From Malaciobacter molluscorum LMG 25693 (GTDB taxonomy: Bacteria; Campylobacterota; Campylobacteria; Campylobacterales; Arcobacteraceae): DNA of 64,000 nucleotides. Numbering within the stretch: the first letter of the stretch is position 1; each line of letters opens with the position of its first letter. Location of the stretch: positions 2,418,001-2,482,000 of the forward strand of contig NZ_CP032098.1 of the NCBI RefSeq assembly GCF_003544935.1, in the 5' to 3' direction. This document shows, in pieces, positions 32,385 to 41,674 of the stretch. The position numbers and the translations under genes were made by a program. A model generated the notes under the pieces. The model was not told the DNA's origin. It searched no databases and saw only the letters and a program-made list of their open reading frames with translations.

Positions 32385-33950
32385 TTATTTTGGTTGATGA
32401 AACTGTAAAATAAAATCTATTTGAATTCCAGCTTCAGTATTTGTAAATGTTAAGGGATAAGATATATGAATTGAATATAATTCATTATTTAATCTATCAA
32501 TAATATCAAAGAAAACTTTTGGATCTTTTACTACAATACTAACAGCATAATTAAATGTTATTACATCTGATTTAAAACTAGATTTAAAATTTATTTTAGT
32601 ATCTTTAGGGAAAAGAGTTTCCAGTTGCTCTGTCACTCTAATTATTGGTATAAACTCGTCTGTAATATATGTTTCTTTATATATTTTCATTTTAGTTTCT
32701 ACCTGTTTTGCTCCACTATTTTCAATAACACCATGATATACTACATCTTTTTTTTCTTCAAAATCTACTTTTGAATCTTTATAAAGTTTAAGTAACTGAG
32801 GTTGCATTGTTTTTATATAAATATCATCACTTAAAAAATCTGCTGTTATTGTTGATGTATCTTTTGTAATCTCTAACTGTTTTAAAACCACATCAAATGG
32901 AATAATATCAAAAATATCTTTTACTTTATTTTTTATTATTAGATTTCTTTCTACATGATTAGGAAGAGAAAATTCTTTTTGAACAATTACTTCTTTTTTC
33001 TCATTTAAAGCTTTATTCTCTTGCATTAACTCTTTTAAAGGAATTGTCAAATATCCAACTAATACTACAATAATTATAGATAAAAAAGTTAATAAAATTT
33101 TTGTTCTATTTTTGCTTCTTTTTTTTCTTGGAATAATAAAACTTTTATGTTGTCTTTTATCTTTTACTAATTCAAATAATTCTTCTTCTATTGATATAGG
33201 ATGATAAAAAACATCTAGCATTAACTCATTTTTTATTTCATCAATTTGATTTTCATCTAACTGTTTTACTGTATATAAAAATCTAATTTCTTCTATAAAT
33301 ACATCGTTTGTTGTTTTATAAAATTCATTAATAACACTATTAATAGTATCTGTAACTTCAAAAAAATGTAATTCATCAAATAATTTTTGACCAATTACAT
33401 CATTATCATAAAATTTCGTATTTTTAACACTTTCAAAAGTAGTAAAATTTACAACCTTTGCATATTGTATTTGCCCTTTTGAATTTAAAATAACAATATA
33501 ACCTTTATTGTTAAAAAATAGCACTATTAATGAATTTGTATAAGGATTCTTTTCTATAAAAGAATTAAGAATATGAAAAGTAGAATAAATATAATCTATT
33601 CCAGTTGCTTCAAAGTAATGTCTTGTTTCAAATAGTTTATTTTTAGAAATTGCAATATCAAATTCATTATTTAAATTTGTAGTAGCATAATCTTTTAATC
33701 TTTTTGATAAATTTCTTTTTACAAGTTTTGTATCATCACTCATTAATAAAGTAGAAATATAAGTTTTATCAATCTCTTTTTGTGATGCATTAATTTTATG
33801 AACGGCATCTCTTGGTAAAATCTCATCTTTTGATATAAATATCGATTGACTCGATTCATTTATTTGTCCATTCTCTAATTTTTTATAATCTAATTTTAAA
33901 GAATTGTTATTTTTTATAGCACCAATATATAAAGAGTAATTACCAAACAT
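32385..33950 (-). CDS. Bitopic protein with GspL/PilM-PilN-like architecture
   Basis: I do not recognise the family. The 521-residue protein has an N-terminal cytoplasmic part (1-275), a basic stretch (KKRSKNR), one membrane helix (about 284-303), a short heptad-like segment and a periplasmic C-terminal part (about 325-521) ending in a strand-rich domain. This order matches GspL and fused PilM-PilN of type II secretion and type IV pili. The N-terminal part also has loose actin-like spacing. No secretion or pilus gene flanks it; the neighbours are an acyltransferase and mqnE. Confidence 0.6.
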   Translation of the reverse strand: MFGNYSLYIGAIKNNNSLKLDYKKLENGQINESSQSIFISKDEILPRDAVHKINASQKEIDKTYISTLLMSDDTKLVKRNLSKRLKDYATTNLNNEFDIAISKNKLFETRHYFEATGIDYIYSTFHILNSFIEKNPYTNSLIVLFFNNKGYIVILNSKGQIQYAKVVNFTTFESVKNTKFYDNDVIGQKLFDELHFFEVTDTINSVINEFYKTTNDVFIEEIRFLYTVKQLDENQIDEIKNELMLDVFYHPISIEEELFELVKDKRQHKSFIIPRKKRSKNRTKILLTFLSIIIVVLVGYLTIPLKELMQENKALNEKKEVIVQKEFSLPNHVERNLIIKNKVKDIFDIIPFDVVLKQLEITKDTSTITADFLSDDIYIKTMQPQLLKLYKDSKVDFEEKKDVVYHGVIENSGAKQVETKMKIYKETYITDEFIPIIRVTEQLETLFPKDTKINFKSSFKSDVITFNYAVSIVVKDPKVFFDIIDRLNNELYSIHISYPLTFTNTEAGIQIDFILQFHQPK

Positions 33951-33960
33951 TAATTTTTCC

Positions 33961-34587
33961 CTAATTTATAGCGTTAATTAGCATTTTTTCTCTAATTAAT
34001 GCTTTTGCTTCTTCCAATTCTAAGTCTTTTACATCAAATGGCTCTTGAATAAAAAACTCTAAAGTTCCAAAAGGCTTTGGTACAACAAATTTATCCCATG
34101 ATTTCATTTGCCAATATTTTGTTGGTTTACAATTAAATACTGCAATTTTACAATTGCTTTTTTTAGCAATTGCTACAATTCCATCTGCAACTGAAAATCT
34201 TGGACCTCTAGGACCATCTGGCGTAATAGCAACATCATTTTTTGCTTTCAACTCTTTAATTGTACTAATTAATGCTTTAGCACCACCTTTTGAAGATGAA
34301 CCTCTAATAGAACCTATACCTAAATATTCAACGGTCCTTGTAATTGCCTCTCCATCTTTATGTTGGCTAATTATTGCTTTTACCAAAGAATTTGGTCTTA
34401 GTTTTTGATAGTTAAAAGGTTGCATTAATAATTCACCATGCCAAAAAGCCACAATTATTGGCTCTTTGGGATCAATTTTTGCATGATGATAAACTTTTTT
34501 ATTTGTTAAATAAATAAATCTAACAATTAATTGCATAATAAAAGGAATTAATTTAATTGCAACAAAAGTTTTAATTCTTTTTTTCAT
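33961..34587 (-). CDS. Lysophospholipid acyltransferase family protein (DUF374)
   Basis: This is an inner-membrane-associated acyltransferase of 208 residues. An N-terminal hydrophobic helix is followed by the VAFWHGELL motif, a GSSSKGGAKAL segment and TPDGPRGPR, the DUF374 signature. The family is linked to lipid A or phospholipid acylation; the substrate here is unknown. It lies ten bases upstream of the GspL-like gene and two bases downstream of miaB, so all three are probably one transcript. Confidence 0.85.
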   Translation of the reverse strand: MKKRIKTFVAIKLIPFIMQLIVRFIYLTNKKVYHHAKIDPKEPIIVAFWHGELLMQPFNYQKLRPNSLVKAIISQHKDGEAITRTVEYLGIGSIRGSSSKGGAKALISTIKELKAKNDVAITPDGPRGPRFSVADGIVAIAKKSNCKIAVFNCKPTKYWQMKSWDKFVVPKPFGTLEFFIQEPFDVKDLELEEAKALIREKMLINAIN

Positions 34588-34589
34588 TG

Positions 34590-35906
34590 TTACTCTATTA
34601 TCTCACCTTTTAATGCAGTTCTAGTAACATCTGTAATTTTTACATTTACAAATTTTCCAAGAACATCATCACTTCCTTTTGCAAATACTTGTAAGTAGTT
34701 ATCAGTATAACCTGACACTTCTCCATTTGGTTTTAAACTTTCAACTAATATATTTACAGTGCTTCCTATTAATTCTGGCATACACTCTTCTAAATATCTT
34801 TTATGAAGTTCAATTAACTCTGTAAGTCTTGCACTTCCTATTTCATCGTCTATTTCTAAATCTTTTAAATTTAAAGCTTCAGTCTCTGGTCTTGGAGAAT
34901 ATTTAAAGTTAAAAATTTGATCAAACTTAACTTGATTTACAACATCTAATGTATCTTCAAAATCTTCTTGTGATTCACCAGGAAAAGCTACAATAATATC
35001 AGTAGTTATTCTTAAATTAGGTACTAAATCTCTTAATTTTTTAGCTCTATTTAAAAACCACTCTTTAGTATATCCTCTTTTCATGGCTCTTAAAATCTCA
35101 GTTGAACCACTTTGTAAGGGCATATGGATGCATTTTGAAATTTTAGGATTTTTAGCAAATTCTTCAATAAATTCATCATCCATATGTAAAGGATGAGGAG
35201 AAGTAAATCTAATTCTTTCTAATCCTTGGATTTTTGAAACATCTTGTAAAAGTTTAGTAAATGTATATTTTGGTCTTTTATCACTAAATCTTCTTCCATA
35301 AGAATTTACATTTTGTCCTAAAAGCATAACTTCAACCGCACCATCTTCAACTGCTTTTTTTACTTGTTCTACAATCATTTCAGGAGGAATAGAGATCTCT
35401 TCTCCTCTAGTATTTGGAACAATGCAGTATGTACATTTTTTATCACAACCAATAGAGATATTTACACTTGCTCTATATTTATTTGTTTTTGCTGGTGCAA
35501 ATTCATAAGTTGATTCATCATTATCAATTGATATTTCAACTGCACCTTTAATATCTACTACATCTTTTATTTTAGAGATATTTCTAGCCCCAACAACAAA
35601 ATCAACATAAGGAGCTCTTTTTATAATATCTTTTCCTAAATGACTTGCAGTACAACCACATACTCCAATTTTTGCGCCATCTTTTTTCTTAATATTAAAT
35701 TGCCCTATTTCTGAAAATAGTTTTTGAACAGGCTTTTCTCTTACAGAACATGTATTAATAATAATTAAATCTGCATCTTCCATATTATCAGTAGTATCAT
35801 AATCTTTGTATTTTTTTAGTTCTGCTGCTATATGTTGACTGTCAGTATCGTTCATCTGACAGCCAAGTGTTTGAATAAATAATTTTTTAGATTCTTCTTT
35901 ACTCAT
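34590..35906 (-). CDS. miaB: tRNA-2-methylthio-N6-dimethylallyladenosine synthase
   Basis: This radical-SAM methylthiotransferase acts on A37 of tRNAs. The 438-residue protein shows the N-terminal cluster cysteines C16, C53 and C83, the radical-SAM cluster C154-x3-C158-x2-C161 and a C-terminal TRAM domain (about 370-435). The window also holds its paralogue rimO. It is preceded by the HP0268-type gene on the same strand. Confidence 0.96.
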   Translation of the reverse strand: MSKEESKKLFIQTLGCQMNDTDSQHIAAELKKYKDYDTTDNMEDADLIIINTCSVREKPVQKLFSEIGQFNIKKKDGAKIGVCGCTASHLGKDIIKRAPYVDFVVGARNISKIKDVVDIKGAVEISIDNDESTYEFAPAKTNKYRASVNISIGCDKKCTYCIVPNTRGEEISIPPEMIVEQVKKAVEDGAVEVMLLGQNVNSYGRRFSDKRPKYTFTKLLQDVSKIQGLERIRFTSPHPLHMDDEFIEEFAKNPKISKCIHMPLQSGSTEILRAMKRGYTKEWFLNRAKKLRDLVPNLRITTDIIVAFPGESQEDFEDTLDVVNQVKFDQIFNFKYSPRPETEALNLKDLEIDDEIGSARLTELIELHKRYLEECMPELIGSTVNILVESLKPNGEVSGYTDNYLQVFAKGSDDVLGKFVNVKITDVTRTALKGEIIE

Positions 35907-35914
35907 ATATTTGC

Positions 35915-36166
35915 CTACTTAATTAAAAGTGCATGTACCTCATACATATACTCATCATCAGCTAAACCATATTTTACTTCTCTAAAATATACGTTAAATC
36001 CCTCTTCTTCTAATGCATCAACTAATGCCATCATATCTTTATGAGAATTATCTCTATCAAAATAGAAAATTTTTTCACCAGTTTTTAATAACTCTTCTTT
36101 AATTTTTTCTAATTGCACTTTTTTTGGTTTTTCATTTAACTCATTTCTTGCAAATAATAATTCCAT
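35915..36166 (-). CDS. HP0268-type nuclease family protein
   Basis: This 83-residue protein of a family typical of Campylobacterota is described in Helicobacter as a nicking endonuclease and RNase. The FYFDRDNSHKDMMALVD segment is characteristic. The ATG at 36166 is preceded by TTTAGG at good distance. An upstream ATG at 36187 has no SD and would add seven residues not expected in the family, so I use 36166. It is followed by miaB after eight bases. Confidence 0.85.
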   Translation of the reverse strand: MELLFARNELNEKPKKVQLEKIKEELLKTGEKIFYFDRDNSHKDMMALVDALEEEGFNVYFREVKYGLADDEYMYEVHALLIK

Positions 36167-36247
36167 ATACCTAAACCTTTTTATCATTTAAATTAGCTAT
36201 ATATTTTAGCTTAAAATGGCTTTAATTTGTATAAAAGAACTTTTAGA

Positions 36248-36253
36248 TATAAT
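36248..36253 (+). promoter_or_regulatory. -10 box for nusA-cysS
   Basis: GATATAATA lies 67 bases before the nusA ATG, leaving a leader of about 60 bases with no evident hairpin. Confidence 0.55.
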
Positions 36254-36319
36254 ATGAGTCTAACAATAACATTGGAAATCAGAAAAATACATTTCAATGT
36301 CAACAAATAAAGGGTTTTA

Positions 36320-37507
36320 ATGGATAAAATTATTGATATTTTAGACTCAATTGCTTATGAAAAAGGTCTAAAAATTGAAGACGTGGAGCAAGCGTTAAAA
36401 GAAGCATTAATAAAAACAGCTGAAAAAATGGTAGATCCAACATTAAATTTCGATGCACATATAGACAGAGAAAACAAAAAACTTGAGCTATTTCAAAAAT
36501 TAGAAGTAGTTGAAAATGATGATGAAAGATTATCAGGTAACTCTTTAGATGAGTATAATAATTTAATTAACCCTGAAAATTTTATCACAATTGATGAAGC
36601 AAAAGATATCGATTCAGATTTAGAAATAGGTGATAGTGTGAATTATGACTTAGAATTCGAAAATATGGGTAGAAATGCTGCAACTATATTACATAATAAT
36701 TTTGAATATAGAGTTCAAAGATTCATAGAAGAAAACCTTGTAGCGAAATATAAAAATAAAATTGGAAAAATTGTAAATGGTTCAGTAACTAGAATTGATA
36801 GAGCTGAAAATACTTTTATTGAAATTGGTGAAGTAAAAGCTATTTTACCTAGAAAAAACAGAATTAAAGGTGAAAACTTTAGAGTTGGTGATAATTTAAA
36901 AGCTGTTGTAAAAGCAGTAAAAATTGATAAGTCTTTGGGATTAATTATTGAGATATCAAGAACTTCTCCTAAATTCCTAGAAGCTTTATTAGCACTTGAA
37001 GTTCCTGAAATAAAAGATGAAAGAATCACAATTGAAGCAAGTGCAAGAATTCCTGGTAGTAGAGCTAAAATTGCACTTTCAACAATAGAACCAAATATTG
37101 ATCCAATTGGTTCAGTTGTTGGAGTTAAAGGTGTTAGAATTTCATCAGTTAGTAAAGAATTAAATGGTGAAAGTATAGATTGTGTTGAATATTCACCTGT
37201 TCCGGAAATGTTTTTATCAAGAGCATTATCTCCTGCAATTATAACTAGTGTTGTGATTGAAAGAGAAGGAGGATATGGAAGAAATGCGAAAGCAATTGTA
37301 ACTATTCCAAGTGACCAAAAATCTAAAGCAATTGGAAAAGCAGGACTTAATATTAGACTTGCCTCAATGTTAACTAAAACAGATATTGAGTTAAAAGAAA
37401 TTGAGCCTAAGAATACACTTGGTTCAACTTTTGCTTCAGATGATACTGATTTAGAAAACCAAGAGAAAACAACAGATACAAAAGATTTAGAGGCACTATT
37501 TAAATAA
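36320..37507 (+). CDS. nusA: Transcription elongation/termination factor NusA
   Basis: The 395-residue factor has an N-terminal RNA-polymerase-binding domain, an S1 domain (about 135-200), and two KH domains with VGVKGVRISSVSKEL and the second GKAGLNIRLASMLT. The C-terminal acidic repeats of E. coli are absent, as in this phylum. It shares one base with the cysS start, so translation is coupled. Confidence 0.97.
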   Translation: MDKIIDILDSIAYEKGLKIEDVEQALKEALIKTAEKMVDPTLNFDAHIDRENKKLELFQKLEVVENDDERLSGNSLDEYNNLINPENFITIDEAKDIDSDLEIGDSVNYDLEFENMGRNAATILHNNFEYRVQRFIEENLVAKYKNKIGKIVNGSVTRIDRAENTFIEIGEVKAILPRKNRIKGENFRVGDNLKAVVKAVKIDKSLGLIIEISRTSPKFLEALLALEVPEIKDERITIEASARIPGSRAKIALSTIEPNIDPIGSVVGVKGVRISSVSKELNGESIDCVEYSPVPEMFLSRALSPAIITSVVIEREGGYGRNAKAIVTIPSDQKSKAIGKAGLNIRLASMLTKTDIELKEIEPKNTLGSTFASDDTDLENQEKTTDTKDLEALFK

Positions 37508-38913
37508 TGAAAACTTTACATCTATTTGACTCTGTAAAAAAAGAAAAAATACCTTTTGAACCAATAAAAGACAATGATGTAAAGATATATGTTTGTGGAC
37601 CTACGGTGTATGATGATGCGCACCTAGGTCATGCAAGAAGTGCCATAGCATTTGATTTATTGCATAGAGTTTTAACTGCAAATAATTATAATGTTACAAT
37701 GACAAAAAACTTTACAGATATTGATGATAAAATCATCAAAAAAATGAATGAGACTAATCAATCTTTAGAAGATATTACAAACTATTATATTACTTCATAC
37801 AAAAATGACATGAATAAACTAAATATCCTAGAAAATACATTAGAACCAAAAGCTACACAAAACCTAGATGTTATGATTAATATGATAGAAAATTTAAAGA
37901 GTAAAGATATAGCTTATATTATTAGTGATGGGGTATATTTTGACACTTCAAAAGATTCTAAATATGGAGATATAAGTCATAGAGCAAGTGATGAAAACTC
38001 GCAAGCTAGAATTGAATCTAATAGTGAAAAAAGAAACCCTAAAGACTTTGCATTGTGGAAATTTCAAAAAGAGGATAATGAAGTTGCATATGATGCTTCT
38101 TTTGGAAAAGGAAGACCAGGTTGGCATATTGAGTGTTCTGCAATGATAGATAAACATTTAGCATATAAAGATAGTGAATATGCAATTGATATTCACGGAG
38201 GTGGAGCAGATTTATTATTTCCTCATCATGAAAATGAAGCAGCACAAACTAGATGTTCTTCAAACCAACATCTAGCTAAATATTGGATTCACAATGGATT
38301 TGTAAATATTAATGGTGAAAAAATGAGTAAATCTTTAGGTAATTCATTTTTCTTAAAAGACGTACTTAAATCATATAGTGGTGAAGTTATTAGATTTTAT
38401 CTATTAAGTGCACATTATAGAGCTAATTTTAACTTTAATGAAGAAGATCTTATATCAAGTAAAAGAAGACTTGATAAAATTTATAGAGTAAAAAAAAGAG
38501 TGTATGGTATAGGTAAATCTACTGTTAATAAAAGTTTTAAAGAAGAGTTATTAAATGCATTAAATGATGATTTAAATACATCAATTGCATTAGCTTTAAT
38601 AGATGATATGATAAATAAAGCTAATGAAGTATTAACATCTGAACCAAAAAATAAAAACCTAAAAAAAGAGCTTGTGGCAAATTTAGAATTTATCCAAGAT
38701 GTTCTAGGTATTGCAACAAAAGATGCTTATAAATATTTCCAATTTGGTATTTCAGATGAACAAATAAAAGAAATAGAGAAACTAATAGAACAAAGAGTTG
38801 AAGCTAAGAAAAATAAAGATTTTGAAAAAGCTGATTTAATTAGAGAAGAGTTAAGTAACAAAAAAATTTCTATTATGGATACACCAAATGGTGTTGTATG
38901 GGAAAAACTATAA
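37507..38913 (+). CDS. cysS: Cysteinyl-tRNA synthetase
   Basis: It charges tRNA-Cys. The 468-residue enzyme has the class I HLGH signature in DDAHLGHARS, the KMSKSLGN loop, and zinc ligands (CGPTVYD near residue 30 and a GWHIECSAM region). The ATG overlaps the nusA stop by one base. It ends at a strong bidirectional hairpin facing the rpsF-ssb-rpsR operon. Confidence 0.98.
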   Translation: MKTLHLFDSVKKEKIPFEPIKDNDVKIYVCGPTVYDDAHLGHARSAIAFDLLHRVLTANNYNVTMTKNFTDIDDKIIKKMNETNQSLEDITNYYITSYKNDMNKLNILENTLEPKATQNLDVMINMIENLKSKDIAYIISDGVYFDTSKDSKYGDISHRASDENSQARIESNSEKRNPKDFALWKFQKEDNEVAYDASFGKGRPGWHIECSAMIDKHLAYKDSEYAIDIHGGGADLLFPHHENEAAQTRCSSNQHLAKYWIHNGFVNINGEKMSKSLGNSFFLKDVLKSYSGEVIRFYLLSAHYRANFNFNEEDLISSKRRLDKIYRVKKRVYGIGKSTVNKSFKEELLNALNDDLNTSIALALIDDMINKANEVLTSEPKNKNLKKELVANLEFIQDVLGIATKDAYKYFQFGISDEQIKEIEKLIEQRVEAKKNKDFEKADLIREELSNKKISIMDTPNGVVWEKL

Positions 38914-38934
38914 TTTCAACTTTTAATTTGACAT

Positions 38935-38970
38935 AAAAAAAGGGAAGAAGCGAAACTTCTTCCCTTTTTT
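38935..38970. terminator. Bidirectional terminator between cysS and rpsR
   Basis: GGGAAGAAG-CGAAA-CTTCTTCCC with A6 on one side and T6 on the other is a classic two-way terminator for the convergent genes. Confidence 0.9.
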
Positions 38971-38985
38971 ATTAACTAATACAAA

Positions 38986-39243
38986 TTATTTAATGTGTGC
39001 TGGATCTGTTACATTTTTTGTATCAACAATATATGGAACTAATGCCATATGTCTAGCTCTTTTGATTGCTTTTTCAACCATTTCTTGAGCATTTTTAGAG
39101 TTACCTGTAAGTCTTCTAGGCATAATTTTACCTCTTTCACTCATTGATAACTTTAATAAATCAGTATTTTTATAATCAATGAAATCAATTTTCATCTCAG
39201 TATATTTACAATATTTTTTTCCGTATTTTCTTTTTTCTGCCAT
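38986..39243 (-). CDS. rpsR: 30S ribosomal protein S18
   Basis: This 85-residue basic protein has the start [12 protein letters not shown] and the [16 protein letters not shown] region of S18. It is the last gene of the rpsF-ssb-rpsR operon (S6, SSB, S18), a widespread arrangement; the gap to ssb is 16 bases. It ends 15 bases before the shared terminator. Confidence 0.97.
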   Translation of the reverse strand: MAEKRKYGKKYCKYTEMKIDFIDYKNTDLLKLSMSERGKIMPRRLTGNSKNAQEMVEKAIKRARHMALVPYIVDTKNVTDPAHIK

Positions 39244-39259
39244 TTTTTATCCTTATTTT

Positions 39260-39793
39260 CTAGAAAGGTATTTCGTCTTCATCAATATCTATTTCAGGTA
39301 TTTTATGCTCAGCTGCTTGTGCTTGAGAATTCATACCACCATAATTATTCTTTTGACCATAATCATTTTGAGGATTTGAAGGTGCATTATATTGGTTTTG
39401 TTGTGGTTGAGAATAGTTATTGTTATAGCCATTATCCATACCATTACTTTGCATAGATTGAGCATCTGATTTAGTATCTAACATTTTCATAGTATCAACT
39501 CTTAAAGAGTGCTTACTTCTGTTAGTTCCATCTTGTGCTGTCCATTGTTCTAATACAAGCCTACCTTCTAATAAAACTTTAGAACCTTTTCTTAAATATT
39601 GGTTAGCAACTTCTGCAGATCTTCCAAAAATATTAAAATCTAAAAAACATACCTCTTCTTTTTGCTCTCCAGTTGATGTTTTATATCTATAACTAGTAGC
39701 AATTGCAGATTTAGCTATTGCTGCTCCACTTGGTAAATATCTAAGTTCTATATCTCTTGTAAGATTTCCAACCATTACTATTTTATTGTACAT
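39260..39793 (-). CDS. ssb: Single-stranded DNA-binding protein
   Basis: It binds ssDNA in replication and repair. The 177-residue protein has an OB-fold (1-105: MVGNLTRDIELRYL start, WTAQDGTNRSKH), a Gln/Asn/Gly-rich flexible linker (about 115-165) and the acidic tip DIDEDEIPF that binds partner proteins. It sits between rpsF and rpsR, so it is co-regulated with ribosomal proteins. Confidence 0.97.
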   Translation of the reverse strand: MYNKIVMVGNLTRDIELRYLPSGAAIAKSAIATSYRYKTSTGEQKEEVCFLDFNIFGRSAEVANQYLRKGSKVLLEGRLVLEQWTAQDGTNRSKHSLRVDTMKMLDTKSDAQSMQSNGMDNGYNNNYSQPQQNQYNAPSNPQNDYGQKNNYGGMNSQAQAAEHKIPEIDIDEDEIPF

Positions 39794-39819
39794 TCTAAAG
39801 GTCCTTATTCAAACTATTA

Positions 39820-40173
39820 TTAGTTAGCTTTTTTAGCTGCCTCATCACTCATTTTTGTCCAAGCTGTAATCTCTTTTTTACTTTCATATTTAATGAATAT
39901 AAATCTTAAGATTTGCTCATTGATTCTGTAATTTCTTTCTAATTCTAAGATAGCATTAGCAGGAGCTTTAAAATAAATTACGAAGTAATAACCTCTTTTA
40001 TTTTTCTCAATTTCATAAGCTAATTGTCTAGTTCCCATATCATCAAATGATACAATTTCACCACCATTTTTTTCGATGTTAGATTTAACTATCTCGATTT
40101 GAGCCTTAGTCTCTTCTTCAGTTAAAGTAGGCTTTAAAATAAACATTGTTTCATAATGTTTTAATTTTGACAT
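39820..40173 (-). CDS. rpsF: 30S ribosomal protein S6
   Basis: The 117-residue protein starts [17 protein letters not shown] and has the [17 protein letters not shown] core of S6, with a short Ala/Lys tail. It heads the rpsF-ssb-rpsR operon after a 73-base gap from holA. The usual autoregulatory S6:S18 mRNA site cannot be confirmed by eye. Confidence 0.97.
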   Translation of the reverse strand: MSKLKHYETMFILKPTLTEEETKAQIEIVKSNIEKNGGEIVSFDDMGTRQLAYEIEKNKRGYYFVIYFKAPANAILELERNYRINEQILRFIFIKYESKKEITAWTKMSDEAAKKAN

Positions 40174-40246
40174 TAATTTCTCCTTATAGTGTATGCCGGT
40201 ATCTTTACATAAATATCAGCAAGGAATTTTTGTAAAGTTTGTGATT

Positions 40247-41227
40247 TTATCTAAATATAACTGTGAATTTTCTTAGACTTGCTTGTAAAAATAAATTTTG
40301 TTTATTTATTTTTGTAGATTTAATTTCTAGTTCTAAATTCAATAAAAATTCAAACATTTTTTGAAAAATCTCTGGTTTAATTGATATTGCTAATTTTGTT
40401 TTTTTCTCCCAAATATTTTTAGGAGGAACAAAACCTAGAATCTCTTTTGGATTTGGTGCGCCAAATGCTCTTGTATAAGCGCTTATCATAAATAGTTGTT
40501 GAACAAAAGATGTAATTTGATTTAATAAGTAAATTTCATTCATTCCTTCTTCTAATAATATTTGTAACTCTTCAGAAATATCATTTCCTTGTATTAAATC
40601 ATTTAAAAAATCTTCAAAAGATATATTTCCTATTCCAAAACAATGAGAATTTATTAATGAAGTAGTTATTCTTTTATCTAAAACAGCTAATTTTTTCAAA
40701 TCATTAAAACATAAACTTAAATCTTGTCTATGCATAAAAAATAGATGATTTAATGCAGATATATCAAATTCTAAACCTATTCTTTTTGATTCATTTTCTA
40801 AAAGTTTTATTGCTTCATTTGTAAAAGGTGAAAACATTCTAACACTAACAGAATTATTCTTTGTTGTAAAATAACTACCCATAGTTTTAAAATCACTATC
40901 ATTCATACATGAAAAAATAATTGTTGAATCAGGATTAATATTACAAGCATGTATTAATTCTGTAACTTCACTTTTTGGAACTTTTTTCTCTGTTTTTACA
41001 ATTATTAAATTAGTTGAAGAGAATAAAGAAGATTGTAACAATTGATCTTTGATATACTTAAAATTATAATCATCATAATATATTCTTTGAATATCCTCTT
41101 TTGCTGCAATACTACTTGCAACTAAATTGGTATAATAATCTATAAGAAAAGTTGATTGCCCATAAAACATGTATGCATCAAACTTTTTATTTTGGTTTAA
41201 TAAGTTATCAAATTCTTTTTTATACAT
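40247..41227 (-). CDS. holA: DNA polymerase III delta subunit
   Basis: This is the clamp-opening subunit of the loader. The 326-residue sequence begins with FDAYMFYGQST and keeps the three-domain length. The GNISFEDFLND segment in domain III and an ATPase-like first domain lacking a P-loop fit HolA, which is divergent in this phylum. The gap to rpsF is 73 bases. It is divergent from fliW. Confidence 0.85.
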   Translation of the reverse strand: MYKKEFDNLLNQNKKFDAYMFYGQSTFLIDYYTNLVASSIAAKEDIQRIYYDDYNFKYIKDQLLQSSLFSSTNLIIVKTEKKVPKSEVTELIHACNINPDSTIIFSCMNDSDFKTMGSYFTTKNNSVSVRMFSPFTNEAIKLLENESKRIGLEFDISALNHLFFMHRQDLSLCFNDLKKLAVLDKRITTSLINSHCFGIGNISFEDFLNDLIQGNDISEELQILLEEGMNEIYLLNQITSFVQQLFMISAYTRAFGAPNPKEILGFVPPKNIWEKKTKLAISIKPEIFQKMFEFLLNLELEIKSTKINKQNLFLQASLRKFTVIFR

Positions 41228-41305
41228 TTAGATATAATACTTAAAATTAAGTTATTTTTTTATAAAATTAATCAAAATTCATAATAATAAATTAAAGGTT
41301 AAGTC

Positions 41306-41674
41306 TTGTATGAAGTAAAAATACCTATATTAGGTTTTGACAATATAAATAAAATGGATATAAAACAATTAGATGATGATTTTTTTATACTTGAACTTGA
41401 TAAAAAAGAAGATACAAGTATGTACCTTCTATCTTCAAACTCTATAAAAAGCTTTGATATTAATATTAATGATGAATATTTAACTAAACTACAGATTAAT
41501 GATAAAACAAAAATTTCTATATATTATTCTGTTGTTGTAAATAATCCAATATCAAATTCAGTAATAAACTTAGGTGCCCCAATTATTGTAAATGAAGATA
41601 AACAAACAATAGGACAATGTATTATTAACTCAGGTTATTTATTTAGCACTTTTAAGGAACTTAATACTTTATAG
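41306..41674 (+). CDS. fliW: Flagellar assembly factor FliW
   Basis: FliW binds flagellin and releases CsrA in Campylobacterota. The 122-residue protein has FFILELDKKEDTSMYLLSS, the VVNNPISNSVINLGAPI core and a short tail. The start is TTG at 41306 with AAAGG seven bases upstream; the nearest ATG is out of frame. No csrA or flagellin gene is near. Its 3' end overlaps the convergent rnr gene by 14 bases. Confidence 0.88.
   Translation: MYEVKIPILGFDNINKMDIKQLDDDFFILELDKKEDTSMYLLSSNSIKSFDININDEYLTKLQINDKTKISIYYSVVVNNPISNSVINLGAPIIVNEDKQTIGQCIINSGYLFSTFKELNTL

Noticed and set aside
36187-36195. Upstream ATG (36187) for the HP0268-type gene
   Set aside because: No SD; the ATG at 36166 has one and gives the expected family length.
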